A stretch of 64,000 nucleotides of DNA. It comes from Glaciihabitans sp. INWT7. GTDB taxonomy: Bacteria > Actinomycetota > Actinomycetes > Actinomycetales > Microbacteriaceae. The stretch is taken from assembly GCF_014217685.1 (NCBI RefSeq), contig NZ_CP043653.1, positions 2,918,419 through 2,982,418 on the forward strand. The letters are read 5' to 3'. This document shows positions 41,365 to 48,603 of the stretch, piece by piece. Every line of letters starts with the position of its first letter. Position 1 is the first letter of the stretch. Both the position numbers and the translations under genes were made by a program. The notes beneath the pieces were generated by a model. That model made no database searches. It was given only the letters and a program-made list of their open reading frames with translations, and was not told the DNA's origin.

Positions 41365-41617
41365 TACATACTCCTTGTATTTACTGCACGGTGACAGATG
41401 TTGCGTAGCATCCGTTCCGACGTTCTGTAGGTCCGTCGGAAACGTTTTGCACCACACGCGAATCTCACGAGAATGTTCGATCCTGAGTGGTATGCCGTGG
41501 GGGCTGCTGATCTTTCACAGACCGGCAAACCCAGCTTGTATGGCTGAAATCGAGCCCGATCCACGCCCCGAAACAGCGGGCACGGTTCAAGCGCACGACA
41601 AAGCGCACACCTCGTAG
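41365..41617 (-). other. Leader of the str operon mRNA
   Basis: About 250 nt between the promoter and the rpsL start codon. No open frame or known riboswitch is recognised. Such a long leader suggests post-transcriptional control, but no specific structure could be assigned by eye. Confidence 0.4.
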
Positions 41618-41647
41618 ATACTAGCCGTCGCGAGGGGTGGCGGTCAA
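41618..41647 (-). promoter_or_regulatory. Promoter of the str operon
   Basis: TTGACC (41642-41647), 18-bp spacer, TAGTAT (41618-41623) on the minus strand, the best match to a housekeeping promoter seen in the window. The -35 lies only 13 bp from the stop codon of the T7SS-linked lipoprotein gene, and no terminator hairpin lies between. Confidence 0.75.
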
Positions 41648-41660
41648 ATGATCGACGAGC

Positions 41661-42155
41661 TCACCCGCGCGCGCCGAACTTCGCAGAGAGGTCTTCTATC
41701 GACGCGGTGAGGTCGCCCTTGTAGACCCGCGATGTCGGAAGGTCGAGCTGGTCGAGCACGGGTGTGAGATCCACCCGCTTGGTGTTGTCGTACGGCGGCG
41801 ACTGGCGGGGGCCATTCCAGACCTGCACGGTGTATGAGACGGGCGTGAATCCGCGGAATCCCCAGGCCAGGCGCAGCGCGTCGGTGGTGATCGCCGCGAG
41901 GTCACCCGTTGCCGGCTCATCAAGATAGATGCGGATCCCGAGTCTCTGCGCTGTCGGGGATCCGTCGTAGCTCGGCACGGCTGCGGCATCCTGGACCCCA
42001 TCGATCTCGGCGACCTTCGCCGCCAGCGCGACCAGGGCCGGGTCAGTCGTGCGGGTGGACGGGACTGCGAAGGCGCAGCCGGAGAGGAGCACCACGAGGG
42101 TGGCCGCCATCGCCGCAGACACCACCCGGTGTCGCCTCGTCACGAGCTGCTCCAT
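41661..42155 (-). CDS. Predicted lipoprotein of the T7SS locus
   Basis: 164 residues. A signal peptide with lipobox LLSGC (Cys at ~residue 27) implies anchoring on the outer face of the membrane. The mature part has YDGSPTAQRLGIRIYLDEPA and LAWGFRGFTPVSYTVQVWNG, then a conserved YDNTKRVDLTPVLDQLDLP. The same pattern occurs in the 175-residue gene product at 42778-43305, so the two are paralogues. It overlaps the upstream gene by 16 nt and is the last gene of effector module 1. I do not recognise the family; the position suggests an immunity or accessory role. Confidence 0.75.
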   Translation of the reverse strand: MEQLVTRRHRVVSAAMAATLVVLLSGCAFAVPSTRTTDPALVALAAKVAEIDGVQDAAAVPSYDGSPTAQRLGIRIYLDEPATGDLAAITTDALRLAWGFRGFTPVSYTVQVWNGPRQSPPYDNTKRVDLTPVLDQLDLPTSRVYKGDLTASIEDLSAKFGARG

Positions 42156-42781
42156 TCCGCTGTCGAGACGATCGCCCGGTAGAGATTGAAGAGGGGCTCC
42201 CGAAGATCGATGGCGGGAGAGGAGGACGACAGCAGCACGACACGACGCTCCCCGGGCACCGTCATCCAGAAATCGATGAGCAGATTGCGAACCTCGTCAG
42301 GATCGATGTCCACTCCAGGGGGCATCTCGGGCACCACGACATCTTCTCGGCTCGTCACCAGCACCTCCGACTCGCCGGTCGAATAGCGCTCCGAGCCGTC
42401 CTCGCCGGGGAGCGCGCCGAGGGCGGTGATCACCACGCTCATGACCTCGGCCGCGGCCGCTGACGTGGCCGCACTGACATCGAGACCCGGGGTGTAGACG
42501 CCGAGGAAGGCGGGGATGGGCAGGCCCGTGACGGCCTCGAGGGCGATGACGAAGCGGTCGGCGTTAGCCGCGCGGGCGGCAGATGCTGCGGACAGGAGCC
42601 GTTCCCGCACCTCTGCGCGGAGTCGTGCCCGGTCGTCTGCGCGGCCGATCGACTCGACGACCAGCCGACGTACCGCCTCCGCGGTGACCGCAGCGTCGCG
42701 CAACGGAATCTCGCGCCAAGCTCCCGGGAATCGCAGGCGCAGCCCCTCGGCTGCCCCCACAACCGCAGGGGTGGAGTTCAT
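42140..42781 (-). CDS. Hypothetical protein of the T7SS locus (FPGxW family, copy 1)
   Basis: 213 residues from ATG 42781 (4-nt ATGA overlap with the upstream gene; a longer frame is open but unconserved). No signal peptide or membrane span. It begins with LRLRFPGAWREIPLRDAAVT and later ALEAVTGLPIPAFLGVYTPG. A very similar layout (FPGTWSVIPLDADE, then SLEILPGVPFPAALIASD) is found in the protein at 48604-49206 of module 2, so this is a family repeated in each effector module. The compact fold with a conserved W-x-x-I/M-P-L resembles LpqN-type proteins, a tentative comparison. Role unknown. Confidence 0.7.
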   Translation of the reverse strand: MNSTPAVVGAAEGLRLRFPGAWREIPLRDAAVTAEAVRRLVVESIGRADDRARLRAEVRERLLSAASAARAANADRFVIALEAVTGLPIPAFLGVYTPGLDVSAATSAAAAEVMSVVITALGALPGEDGSERYSTGESEVLVTSREDVVVPEMPPGVDIDPDEVRNLLIDFWMTVPGERRVVLLSSSSPAIDLREPLFNLYRAIVSTAEWSSS

Positions 42782-43305
42782 TTCGCGCCATCCGATCGCG
42801 GCCCGAAATGCCGCTCGAGATCGCGCGCCGAGACTGAGAGCATCTTCTTGAACACCCGCGCGCCGGGGATGTCCAGCGCCTCGAGCACCGGCGCGAGATC
42901 CATCTTCGCCGAGTTGTCGTAGGGCAGCTGCTGGCGCGGGCCGAGCCATAGTTGCACCGAGACGCCGGCTGCCAAGAACTCCCGGAACCCCCAGGCGCGC
43001 TCGAGCGCGCCGCCCAGAAGGGGCGCGAGTCGCGTTGCGGGAAGGTCCGCGACGGAGGGATCGAGGTGGAGCCGGAGGTTGAGATTACGGCGTTCGGGCG
43101 AGCCGTCGAAACTGCTCGCGGCCACGGCGTCCACTATGACGGGATCGATCGCCACCAACTGGAGGCGCAGGTTCTGGAGCGCCTCCGCGACGGCAACCGC
43201 GTCACCGCCACCGCCTGAGCGGAGCGGGTGTCCTTCGGCGAACCCGAGCGCACTCGCTGCGCCGGCGATGATGGCCGCTCTCAGGGGAGATGTCACCGCG
43301 TTCAT
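42778..43305 (-). CDS. Hypothetical protein, paralogue of the downstream lipoprotein
   Basis: 175 residues. It shares with the lipoprotein at 41661-42155 the stretch AWGFREFLAAGVSVQLWLGP, QLPYDNSAKMDLAPVLEALD and a C-terminus with SARDLERHFG, in the same order and spacing. The N-terminus has only a weak hydrophobic segment (PLRAAIIAGAASALGF) and no lipobox cysteine, so it may be cytosolic or loosely secreted. It overlaps its neighbours by 4 nt on both sides. Unknown function; duplication within module 1 is evident. Confidence 0.7.
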   Translation of the reverse strand: MNAVTSPLRAAIIAGAASALGFAEGHPLRSGGGGDAVAVAEALQNLRLQLVAIDPVIVDAVAASSFDGSPERRNLNLRLHLDPSVADLPATRLAPLLGGALERAWGFREFLAAGVSVQLWLGPRQQLPYDNSAKMDLAPVLEALDIPGARVFKKMLSVSARDLERHFGPRSDGAK

Positions 43306-43958
43306 CCTCTCGTCACCGCATAGTCGGTAGAGGTCTCGGTGCTGCCGAAGAACTCCGCCGTGCTGTCTCTGAAGTCTTGCATGCGGGGGTCGGTCGACTC
43401 GGAGATGTATTTCTTGGCGCTGGCCGCATAGTCGGCAGCGCCGTGGCCGAGAGGCGCCGGGGCATCCGACAGCGCCTTATCGACAGTCGCGGGTGGAGGC
43501 ACATCGAAAACGATCCGGTTCGGATAGGGCTGGTGCGGCGCCAGGAGGTCGCCGACGTTCGCCACCGGGTCGGTGTTGTGCTCGAGGGAGACGACCTTGA
43601 TGTTGGGCGGGATGTACACGTCGTCGAGCGGCGACCCTCCGGTCACCACCGCCTGGACGTTGAACCGCGAGGTGAAGCCGGGGTCGGCCGCGAGCTTGCC
43701 GGCGGCGATCCCGCCGAGGCTGAAGCCACCGAGCAGGAGCGGATCACCGGACCCGGGGACATACCCCGCCTGCTGCAGCGACAGTTCGACCGCCTTCATG
43801 AGCTGCGTCTGCTGCGCCGGGTTGAGCTTTGACACGAGATCGGAGTTGAGGTCGTTCGGCACTCCGTCGGCGAACGGAGACCACTCCTGGGTGCTCGGAA
43901 TCTGCACCCGCCAGCGCGTCACTCCGTCGTCGCCGACCACCTTGGTGACGCTGATCAC
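43302..43958 (-). pseudogene. C-terminal half of IS-interrupted T7SS-linked alpha/beta hydrolase
   Basis: The remaining 3' part (~220 codons) of a gene split by the IS element at 43968-45219. It holds an alpha/beta-hydrolase fold: nucleophile elbow LLGGFSLGGIAAGKLA (Ser ~424 of the restored protein), an Asp candidate in LEHNTDPVANVGDL and a His candidate in PLGHGAADYA. A local GTG (43958) could start a fragment but lacks the secretion half. Excision of the IS plus one GTC repeat joins it in frame to the N-terminal half at 45223-46245. Lipase, esterase or peptidase activity cannot be told apart. Confidence 0.85.
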
Positions 43959-43964
43959 ACCGAC

Positions 43965-43967
43965 GTC
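43965..43967. repeat. Target-site duplication (left)
   Basis: GTC directly outside the left end of the IS; the matching GTC is at 45220-45222. A 3-bp duplication is normal for the IS3 family. Confidence 0.8.
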
Positions 43968-43993
43968 GGGACTGCCCCGAGTTCAGTTGACTC
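43968..43993 (+). repeat. IS terminal inverted repeat, left
   Basis: Reads GGGACTGCCCC, five variable bases region, then GTTGACTC toward the inside. Compared with the right end it has 22 of 26 identical positions. Confidence 0.9.
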
Positions 43994-44008
43994 GGTGGGT
44001 TAGTGGTT

Positions 44009-44872
44009 TCACGCGGCGTTGAGGGCCATGTTTATTGTCTCAAACTCGATCGGGGTGAGTTTGCCGAGGCGGCGTTGCCGACGCTTGCGATGGTAGGTTC
44101 GCTCGATCCAGACCACGATCGCGAGGCGTAGCTCTTCCCTCGTGGCCCATCGTTGCCGGTCGAGGACGTTCTTTTGCAGGAGGGCGAAGAAGGACTCCAT
44201 CGCGGCGTTGTCGCCGCATGCGCCGACGCGGCCCATCGACCCGGTGATGGCGTTGTTCTTCAACACCCGCACGAAGGCGTTGGAGCGGAATTGAGAGCCG
44301 CGGTCGGAGTGCAGAATCGTGCCGGCGATGTCGCGTTGCCCGATTGCGTTGCGGGCCGCAGCGACCGCCAGGGATGCTTTCATTCGGGAGTCGATGGAGT
44401 AGCCGACGATCTTGTTCGACCACACGTCCTTGATCGCGCAGAGGTAGATTTTGCCTTCGTCGGTGCGATGCTCGGTGATGTCCGTCAACCACAGCTGGTT
44501 AGGGCGTGTCGCGGTGAAGTTCCGCTGGACATGGTCGTCATGCACGGGCGGGCCGGCTTTGCCCCTCAGGCCGCGTTTCTTCGCGAACACGGACCAGAGC
44601 CGCTGCTGGGAGCAGAGCCGCCAAACCCGGTTCTCGCCCGCCTTCAGGCCAGCCTGGTTGAGTTCGTCGCTGATGAACCGGTAGCCGAACGCGGGGTCGT
44701 CCCGGTGGGCGTCCCACGCCGCGTTGGTCAGGTGAGCGTCGTCCCAATCACGTTGCGAGACGGGGTTTCGGAGCCACTGATAGAAGGCTTGTTTGGAGAA
44801 GCGCAATACCCGGCAGGTCACCGTGACGGGGACTCCGTCGACGGCCAGTTCGCGGACCAGCGGGTACATCAT
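44009..44872 (-). CDS. IS3-family transposase OrfB (rve integrase domain)
   Basis: 287 residues. HTH_21-like N-terminus, then the DDE triad: Asp in NQLWLTDITEH, Asp in TILHSDRGSQFRS, and Glu in NAAMESFFALLQ, with exactly 35 residues between the last two (DD35E). It catalyses cut-out-paste-in transposition through a circular intermediate in this family. The ATG (44872) overlaps the orfA stop (ATGA) in the -1 frame, so either reinitiation or programmed frameshifting could produce the active fusion. Confidence 0.96.
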   Translation of the reverse strand: MMYPLVRELAVDGVPVTVTCRVLRFSKQAFYQWLRNPVSQRDWDDAHLTNAAWDAHRDDPAFGYRFISDELNQAGLKAGENRVWRLCSQQRLWSVFAKKRGLRGKAGPPVHDDHVQRNFTATRPNQLWLTDITEHRTDEGKIYLCAIKDVWSNKIVGYSIDSRMKASLAVAAARNAIGQRDIAGTILHSDRGSQFRSNAFVRVLKNNAITGSMGRVGACGDNAAMESFFALLQKNVLDRQRWATREELRLAIVVWIERTYHRKRRQRRLGKLTPIEFETINMALNAA

Positions 44873-45153
44873 TTTGGGTTGACATCCCGGGAGAGGTAGG
44901 CGACGGCGCGGCGCATTACCTCGGCTTCCTGCTCCAGCAGCCGGATCCGTTTCCGCGCCTCCCGCAGCTCAGCCGACTCCTTCTCCGTCACGCCAGGCTT
45001 CACCCCCTCTTCGACGTCGGCTTTCTTCAGCCAGTACGCCAGACACGACTCCGAAATTCCGAAGTCCTTCGCGATCTGGTTCAGCGGGGCTTCGTGCTTG
45101 CGAGCGACCGCGACAACATCGCGGCGGAACTCGGGCGGGTAGGGCTTGGGCAT
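44869..45153 (-). CDS. IS3-family transposase OrfA
   Basis: 94 residues from ATG 45153 (the frame is open to 45186). PYPPEFRRDVVAVARKHEAP and KDFGISESCLAYWLKKADVE form the helix-turn-helix, followed by a leucine-zipper-like segment ARKRIRLLEQEAEVMRRAVA. It binds the IS ends as part of the transposase. Confidence 0.94.
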   Translation of the reverse strand: MPKPYPPEFRRDVVAVARKHEAPLNQIAKDFGISESCLAYWLKKADVEEGVKPGVTEKESAELREARKRIRLLEQEAEVMRRAVAYLSRDVNPK

Positions 45154-45193
45154 GGTGACATCCTTCCAGCGGAGACGAATCTCCACAGGTCAA

Positions 45194-45219
45194 GAGTCAA
45201 CCAAACCGGGGGCAGTCCC
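45194..45219 (-). repeat. IS terminal inverted repeat, right
   Basis: Inverted partner of 43968-43993; reads GGGACTGCCCCCGGTTTGG inward on the minus strand, then TTGACTC. Confidence 0.9.
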
Positions 45220-45222
45220 GTC
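45220..45222. repeat. Target-site duplication (right)
   Basis: GTC directly outside the right end of the IS, matching 43965-43967. Removing the IS together with one copy restores an open frame (GVADVGVISV across the joint). Confidence 0.8.
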
Positions 45223-46244
45223 GGCCACCCCGTCGCCGTCCAAGTCATCCGCCGAATCGATGCGGGCCTGCTCGGCGAAGAGGTCGTAATACGGGTCCCT
45301 GTGCTGGTCTCCCGGCCCGTAGTCGGAGGTGCCCGGGATGCGCGGAGGGTACTCATAGGTTTCCGGGCTGCCCATCGGCACGACAGTTGGCGTGCCCGTC
45401 TCCTTGATCATCGCGGAGATTGCCAGCCCGACGATGGCGGCGACGAGCAGCGGGGTGACCAGCGCCAACAGCGCGGCGAGAGGAAGAACCAGGCCGGCGA
45501 GGGCGGGGAAGACGATCACGATCAACAGGAGGGCCGCCACCACCAGCAACACCAGCGCAATGACGATGATCGCCGCGAGCAGGATCTTCCCGATCGCAGT
45601 GGCGATGTCGATGATCGACTGCAGGATCGGGCCGAGCACACCGGTGATCCAGTCGCCGATGCCCTCGACGAATCCCTTTACGTTGTCCCAGAACCCGTCG
45701 TTGAGCGGGCTGTCCTTGACGACGTCCTCGATCAGTCCCGCCGCCCGATCCGCCGCCTCGTCGCGATCGTGCACGGCTTGGTTGTAGAGGGCCTCGGCCT
45801 CGGCGTTGTCCTGCTCGAGGGCGGCTATGCGGCGATCGAGCAGGTCGAGAGCCTTCTGGTTGGCCAGTTGCTCGGCATCCGGCACCCGGGCCTTGTCCTC
45901 GAGATCGGGGCGCCGCGCCAGAAGCCCGGCAAGAGAATGCTGACCGTCGCCCGCGGCGGACGCGGCCCGCAGCGCCTTCTCCTGCGCATCACCGAGCGCC
46001 ACCGCGTATGCGCTGAGGGCCGTGGCCGTCTGCCGATACCGGGACTCGGCCTGCTGGATGTCTTTGGAGACCTCGTAGGCGAGGTCACGGATGGCGGTGA
46101 AGGCCTTACCCACCGAGTCGTCCTGATTGGAAATGGAAATGAGGTCCGCCGCGGCCCGGTTGATGGCATCGGCCGTCACGAGGTACTTCTGAGCGTGGGT
46201 GGCGACGGTGACCTGGTTACCAGGGAGGGCGTCGAAGGTGGCCA

Positions 46245-46562
46245 TCAGTGGTTGTCCTTGGTGTGCGTTGTGCCGCCCTGTTCGACGGTCACCGCATCCC
46301 GTAACTCCATGTCCACAGAGATAAAAGAGTCGTGGATGCCGTCCACCGCTTGGGCCATCGACCCCACCTTGTCGCCCATCTCGCGCCGCTTGTCGTTCCA
46401 CTGGCCGGCGAAGTCCTGCACCCTCGAAGAGAGCCTGGCGTGCCCGACGGCGGCGGAGACCTCGTCGCTGAACTTCTCGGCATCATCGAAGTTCGACTTG
46501 ATCGTGCGAAGATCCGAAATGAGTGTTTCGAGATGAGTCAGGTTGAAGTCGAGATCCGGCAC
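46245..46562 (-). CDS. WXG100-like small partner protein, module 1
   Basis: 105 residues, almost entirely helical, without signal peptide. FSDEVSAAVGHARLSSRVQD then FAGQWNDKRREMGDKVGSMA has a W-N-D turn in place of W-x-G. The same block occurs in the 120-residue protein at 51257-51619. Gene placement directly before a large effector (TGATG overlap) is like WXG or Lap-type targeting partners of LXG/T7SS effectors. It probably dimerises with the N-terminal helical domain of the hydrolase for export. GTG start behind GGGGGAC. Confidence 0.8.
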   Translation of the reverse strand: MPDLDFNLTHLETLISDLRTIKSNFDDAEKFSDEVSAAVGHARLSSRVQDFAGQWNDKRREMGDKVGSMAQAVDGIHDSFISVDMELRDAVTVEQGGTTHTKDNH

Positions 46563-46614
46563 GAGAGTCCCCCACGGTCGCCGAGCGGTGATTGCTGAAT
46601 GTGTTGTGGAAAGC

Positions 46615-46642
46615 GCGGGCCGGTCCAGCTGGACCGACCCGC
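46615..46642 (-). terminator. Hairpin after WXG100 copy A
   Basis: GCGGG-C-CGGTCCA and its inverse (TGGACCG-A-CCCGC) around a central GC, 25 bp after the stop codon of the 46668-46964 gene. It may end or attenuate the WXG100 transcript ahead of module 1. Confidence 0.6.
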
Positions 46643-46667
46643 GCCGTCGAATGGTGAGGCGGACGGA

Positions 46668-46964
46668 TTAGCCGCCGATGCCCTTGGCGAGCTCGGAGTC
46701 GACGTTCTCCAGAGCGGAGGCCGCCTTGGTGAGGAACTGCGACATTCCATCGAGACCATTCACGGCCTCCGTCGTGCCCTTCGTGAACTGCTCATACGAG
46801 GTGTGGAACGCACCGGATGCCGCATCCGTCACGAAACCCCCCTGAACCAGACCGTTGACCAGGGACTGCAGCTCGTGAAGCTTCGAGGTGATGTCGTCCT
46901 TGCCCGTGGTGAGACGGTTCGCCGCATCGGTCATCTCGCTGTACGTGACATTCATGTTCGCCAT
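46668..46964 (-). CDS. WXG100-family T7SS protein, copy A
   Basis: 98 residues: MANMNVTYSEMTDAANRLTT, LHELQSLVNGLVQGGFVTDA, ASGAFHTSYEQFTKGTTEAV. The helix-turn-helix architecture is EsxA/EsxB-like, although the turn reads GGFVTDAASGAF, with Phe at the tryptophan position of W-x-G. The protein is predicted to be exported as a dimer by the EccC/EssC ATPase encoded at 51737-56227. Identical in amino acids to copy B, 178 bp upstream. RBS GAAGGAG. The palindrome at 47051-47068 is 86 bp before its ATG. Confidence 0.88.
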   Translation of the reverse strand: MANMNVTYSEMTDAANRLTTGKDDITSKLHELQSLVNGLVQGGFVTDAASGAFHTSYEQFTKGTTEAVNGLDGMSQFLTKAASALENVDSELAKGIGG

Positions 46965-47050
46965 GAGGTAGAACTCCTTCGACTAGTGACGGGCCGACCC
47001 CCTGGCCAACCAACTACCGGTAAACCTACCGTCCTGATGGAAACTCGCCA

Positions 47051-47068
47051 ATGGGCAGCGGTGCCCAT
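47051..47068. promoter_or_regulatory. T7SS palindrome, site A
   Basis: ATGGGCA-GCGG-TGCCCAT, a perfect 7-bp palindrome with a 4-bp centre. It ends 22 bp before a TAGGTT -10-like box, so it occupies the region just upstream of or overlapping the -35 of the gene at 46668-46964. Near-identical sites B and C precede two other T7SS units. Confidence 0.75.
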
Positions 47069-47090
47069 GACGCCAAGTGCCGCTTAACGG

Positions 47091-47124
47091 ACGAAGAGCC
47101 GGCCCCGAAGGGCCGGCTCTTCGT
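47091..47124 (-). terminator. Terminator between the two WXG100 genes
   Basis: A perfect 15-bp stem, ACGAAGAGCCGGCCC (47091-47105) with GGGCCGGCTCTTCGT (47110-47124) and a CGAA tetraloop. It follows copy B and isolates copy A, which therefore has its own promoter with site A. Confidence 0.85.
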
Positions 47125-47142
47125 CCGCAAAATGGATCGGGA

Positions 47143-47439
47143 TCAGCCGCCGATGCCCTTAGCGAGCTCGGAGTCGACGTTCTCCAGAGCGGATGCCGCC
47201 TTGGTGAGGAACTGAGACATTCCATCGAGACCGTTCACGGCCTCCGTGGTGCCCTTGGTGAACTGCTCATACGAGGTGTGGAACGCACCGGATGCCGCAT
47301 CCGTCACGAAACCCCCCTGAACCAGACCGTTGACCAGGGACTGCAGCTCGTGAAGCTTCGAGGTGATGTCGTCCTTGCCCGTGGTGAGACGGTTCGCCGC
47401 ATCGGTCATCTCGCTGTACGTGACATTCATGTTCGCCAT
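47143..47439 (-). CDS. WXG100-family T7SS protein, copy B
   Basis: 98 residues, identical in sequence to copy A. The DNA is identical over the first ~180 nt of the gene and differs only by synonymous changes (including TGA versus TAA stop) in the last ~115 nt. ATG 47439 behind CAAGGAGCAGTACCTC; an upstream extension to 47481 is unlikely. Site B lies 84 bp upstream. It is presumably a second source of the main Esx-like substrate or chaperone. Confidence 0.88.
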   Translation of the reverse strand: MANMNVTYSEMTDAANRLTTGKDDITSKLHELQSLVNGLVQGGFVTDAASGAFHTSYEQFTKGTTEAVNGLDGMSQFLTKAASALENVDSELAKGIGG

Positions 47440-47523
47440 GAGGTACTGCTCCTTGGTTTTCGGGGCTGACCTCGAGGCCAACCAGCTTGGTTACTACCTA
47501 ACTACACGGGTGAAGACGACGGA

Positions 47524-47541
47524 ATGGGCAGGACTACCCAT
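47524..47541. promoter_or_regulatory. T7SS palindrome, site B
   Basis: ATGGGCAGGACTACCCAT: ATGGG and CCCAT arms with the same CAG-N3-T core as site A. A TAGGTA -10-like box starts 23 bp downstream on the minus strand, the same distance (within 1 bp) as at sites A and C. Confidence 0.7.
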
Positions 47542-47678
47542 GCGGGAGTCAATGACATCTCGGAGCGATTTCGCACACCTCGGCCGGTGGGCGGCGCGAG
47601 CGGTGCGGAGTTCCCCAGACCGTGGCTTCTGGCCATGCGGTGTCGGTCCGCCCAGCACCAATCGAGCCGGTTCCGCGA

Positions 47679-48578
47679 TTATGCGAAGGACTCTCCACTG
47701 CCGAGAGTCTCTCCCGCGCGCCAGAACTGGGCGGCCGCAACAAGCGCGAGCACGACGAGCAACGCACCCGCTGCAGCCAACAGAAGGAATGATCGCAGCG
47801 CGATTGCGAGTTCAGCCGATGTGACACTCGGGCCGACCGCCCCCGCAAGGAAAGTCACCGAGAGCGCGATGAGGAGTCCTCCGATTCCGCCGATCCAGAG
47901 GTCGAAACGCCAGCGATAGTCGAGCCAGCGCCAGAAGGCCTTGCCCGAGCCACCAGCGGGGGTTGCGACTCCACGTCGGAGTGCGGAGAGATACCAGGCC
48001 TTCTTGGCCAGAGAGACGAAAGAGGCGATGGTGATCGCAAAGGCGAGTGCGCCGTAGATGACCCAGAAACCGGTGAAATCGTAGGTGGTCCGCAGGGTCG
48101 ACGGCCACCCGCCACCGAGCCATCCGGACAGGGGGATTCCGATCAACACAGCCGAGATGGCCAGGCCGACCAGCGCCCATCCGAAGTGCCATCCAAAGCC
48201 GAGGATGCGGAACTGCGAGACCATGGAGGCAGAAGGCAGAATCCCTTTCTGCGGCTTCGCGCTCGGCCCGATCCATCCTCGTCTCAATTGCTCGCCGGGA
48301 ATCAAGGCACACATCGCAAACAGCAGGACCACCCCGGGGGCGGCCGTCATCGCGGTCCCGGCAACGCCGGCGATCGGTTCGAGATCCGATCGATTCGCAC
48401 CCGCGGTCTGTGCGCGATCGAGGGCCGACATGACAATGCCGCCTCCGACCAGAAGCATCAGGGTCACCGTCGAGAGAATGACGCCGACGACCGAGAGCAC
48501 GCGGCCGAATGTGCGGTTGGATGCCGCTACTTTCGCCCGCCGCGCCTGCTGTTCTTCATCCGTCAGTTCCTGCGGCAT
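47679..48578 (-). CDS. Polytopic membrane protein of the T7SS locus
   Basis: 299 residues with about six membrane segments (VLSVVGVILSTVTLMLLVGG, APGVVLLFAMCALIPGEQLR, WALVGLAISAVLIGIPLSGW, VIYGALAFAITIASFVSLAK, GGLLIALSVTFLAGA, SFLLLAAAGALLVVLALVAA) and a charged cytoplasmic N-terminus (DEEQQARRAKVAASNR). Last gene of module 2, 25 nt after the upstream gene. No family recognised. It could be an immunity protein against a membrane-acting effector or a component of the export machine. Confidence 0.75.
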   Translation of the reverse strand: MPQELTDEEQQARRAKVAASNRTFGRVLSVVGVILSTVTLMLLVGGGIVMSALDRAQTAGANRSDLEPIAGVAGTAMTAAPGVVLLFAMCALIPGEQLRRGWIGPSAKPQKGILPSASMVSQFRILGFGWHFGWALVGLAISAVLIGIPLSGWLGGGWPSTLRTTYDFTGFWVIYGALAFAITIASFVSLAKKAWYLSALRRGVATPAGGSGKAFWRWLDYRWRFDLWIGGIGGLLIALSVTFLAGAVGPSVTSAELAIALRSFLLLAAAGALLVVLALVAAAQFWRAGETLGSGESFA

Positions 48579-48603
48579 GGTGCCCCCTTCAACGTCGCTG
48601 AAG

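Larger units (their letters stand above)
43968..45219 (-). mobile_element. IS3-family insertion sequence (1,252 bp)
   Basis: Bounded by imperfect 26-bp terminal inverted repeats (22 matches), both outer ends reading GGGACTGCCCC inward, and flanked by GTC duplications. It carries two overlapping genes on the minus strand, orfA (helix-turn-helix) and orfB (DDE integrase). The element looks complete and possibly active. It has inserted in the T7SS effector gene in the same orientation as the host gene. Confidence 0.95.
45190..46245 (-). pseudogene. N-terminal half of IS-interrupted T7SS-linked alpha/beta hydrolase
   Basis: 342 codons of host sequence (46245 down to 45220), then 10 codons read into the IS before a stop at 45190. 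Residues 1-130 form a helical T7SS-signal-like domain (PGNQVTVATHAQKYLVTADA, YEVSKDIQQAESRYRQTATA). A hydrophobic stretch follows near 215-290 (ILLAAIIVIALVLLVVAALL), then an acidic DLDGDGVAD loop right at the insertion point. ATG 46245 overlaps the partner stop (TGATG). A truncated secreted protein without the catalytic half could still be made. Confidence 0.85.

Noticed and set aside
41365-41660. tRNA or small RNA gene upstream of rpsL
   Set aside because: No cloverleaf or conserved RNA motif could be found by eye; the region is explained by a promoter and leader.
45190-46401. A 403-residue intact protein ending inside the IS
   Set aside because: The last ten codons are IS sequence and the first 52 overlap the partner gene; it is the truncated front half of an interrupted gene.
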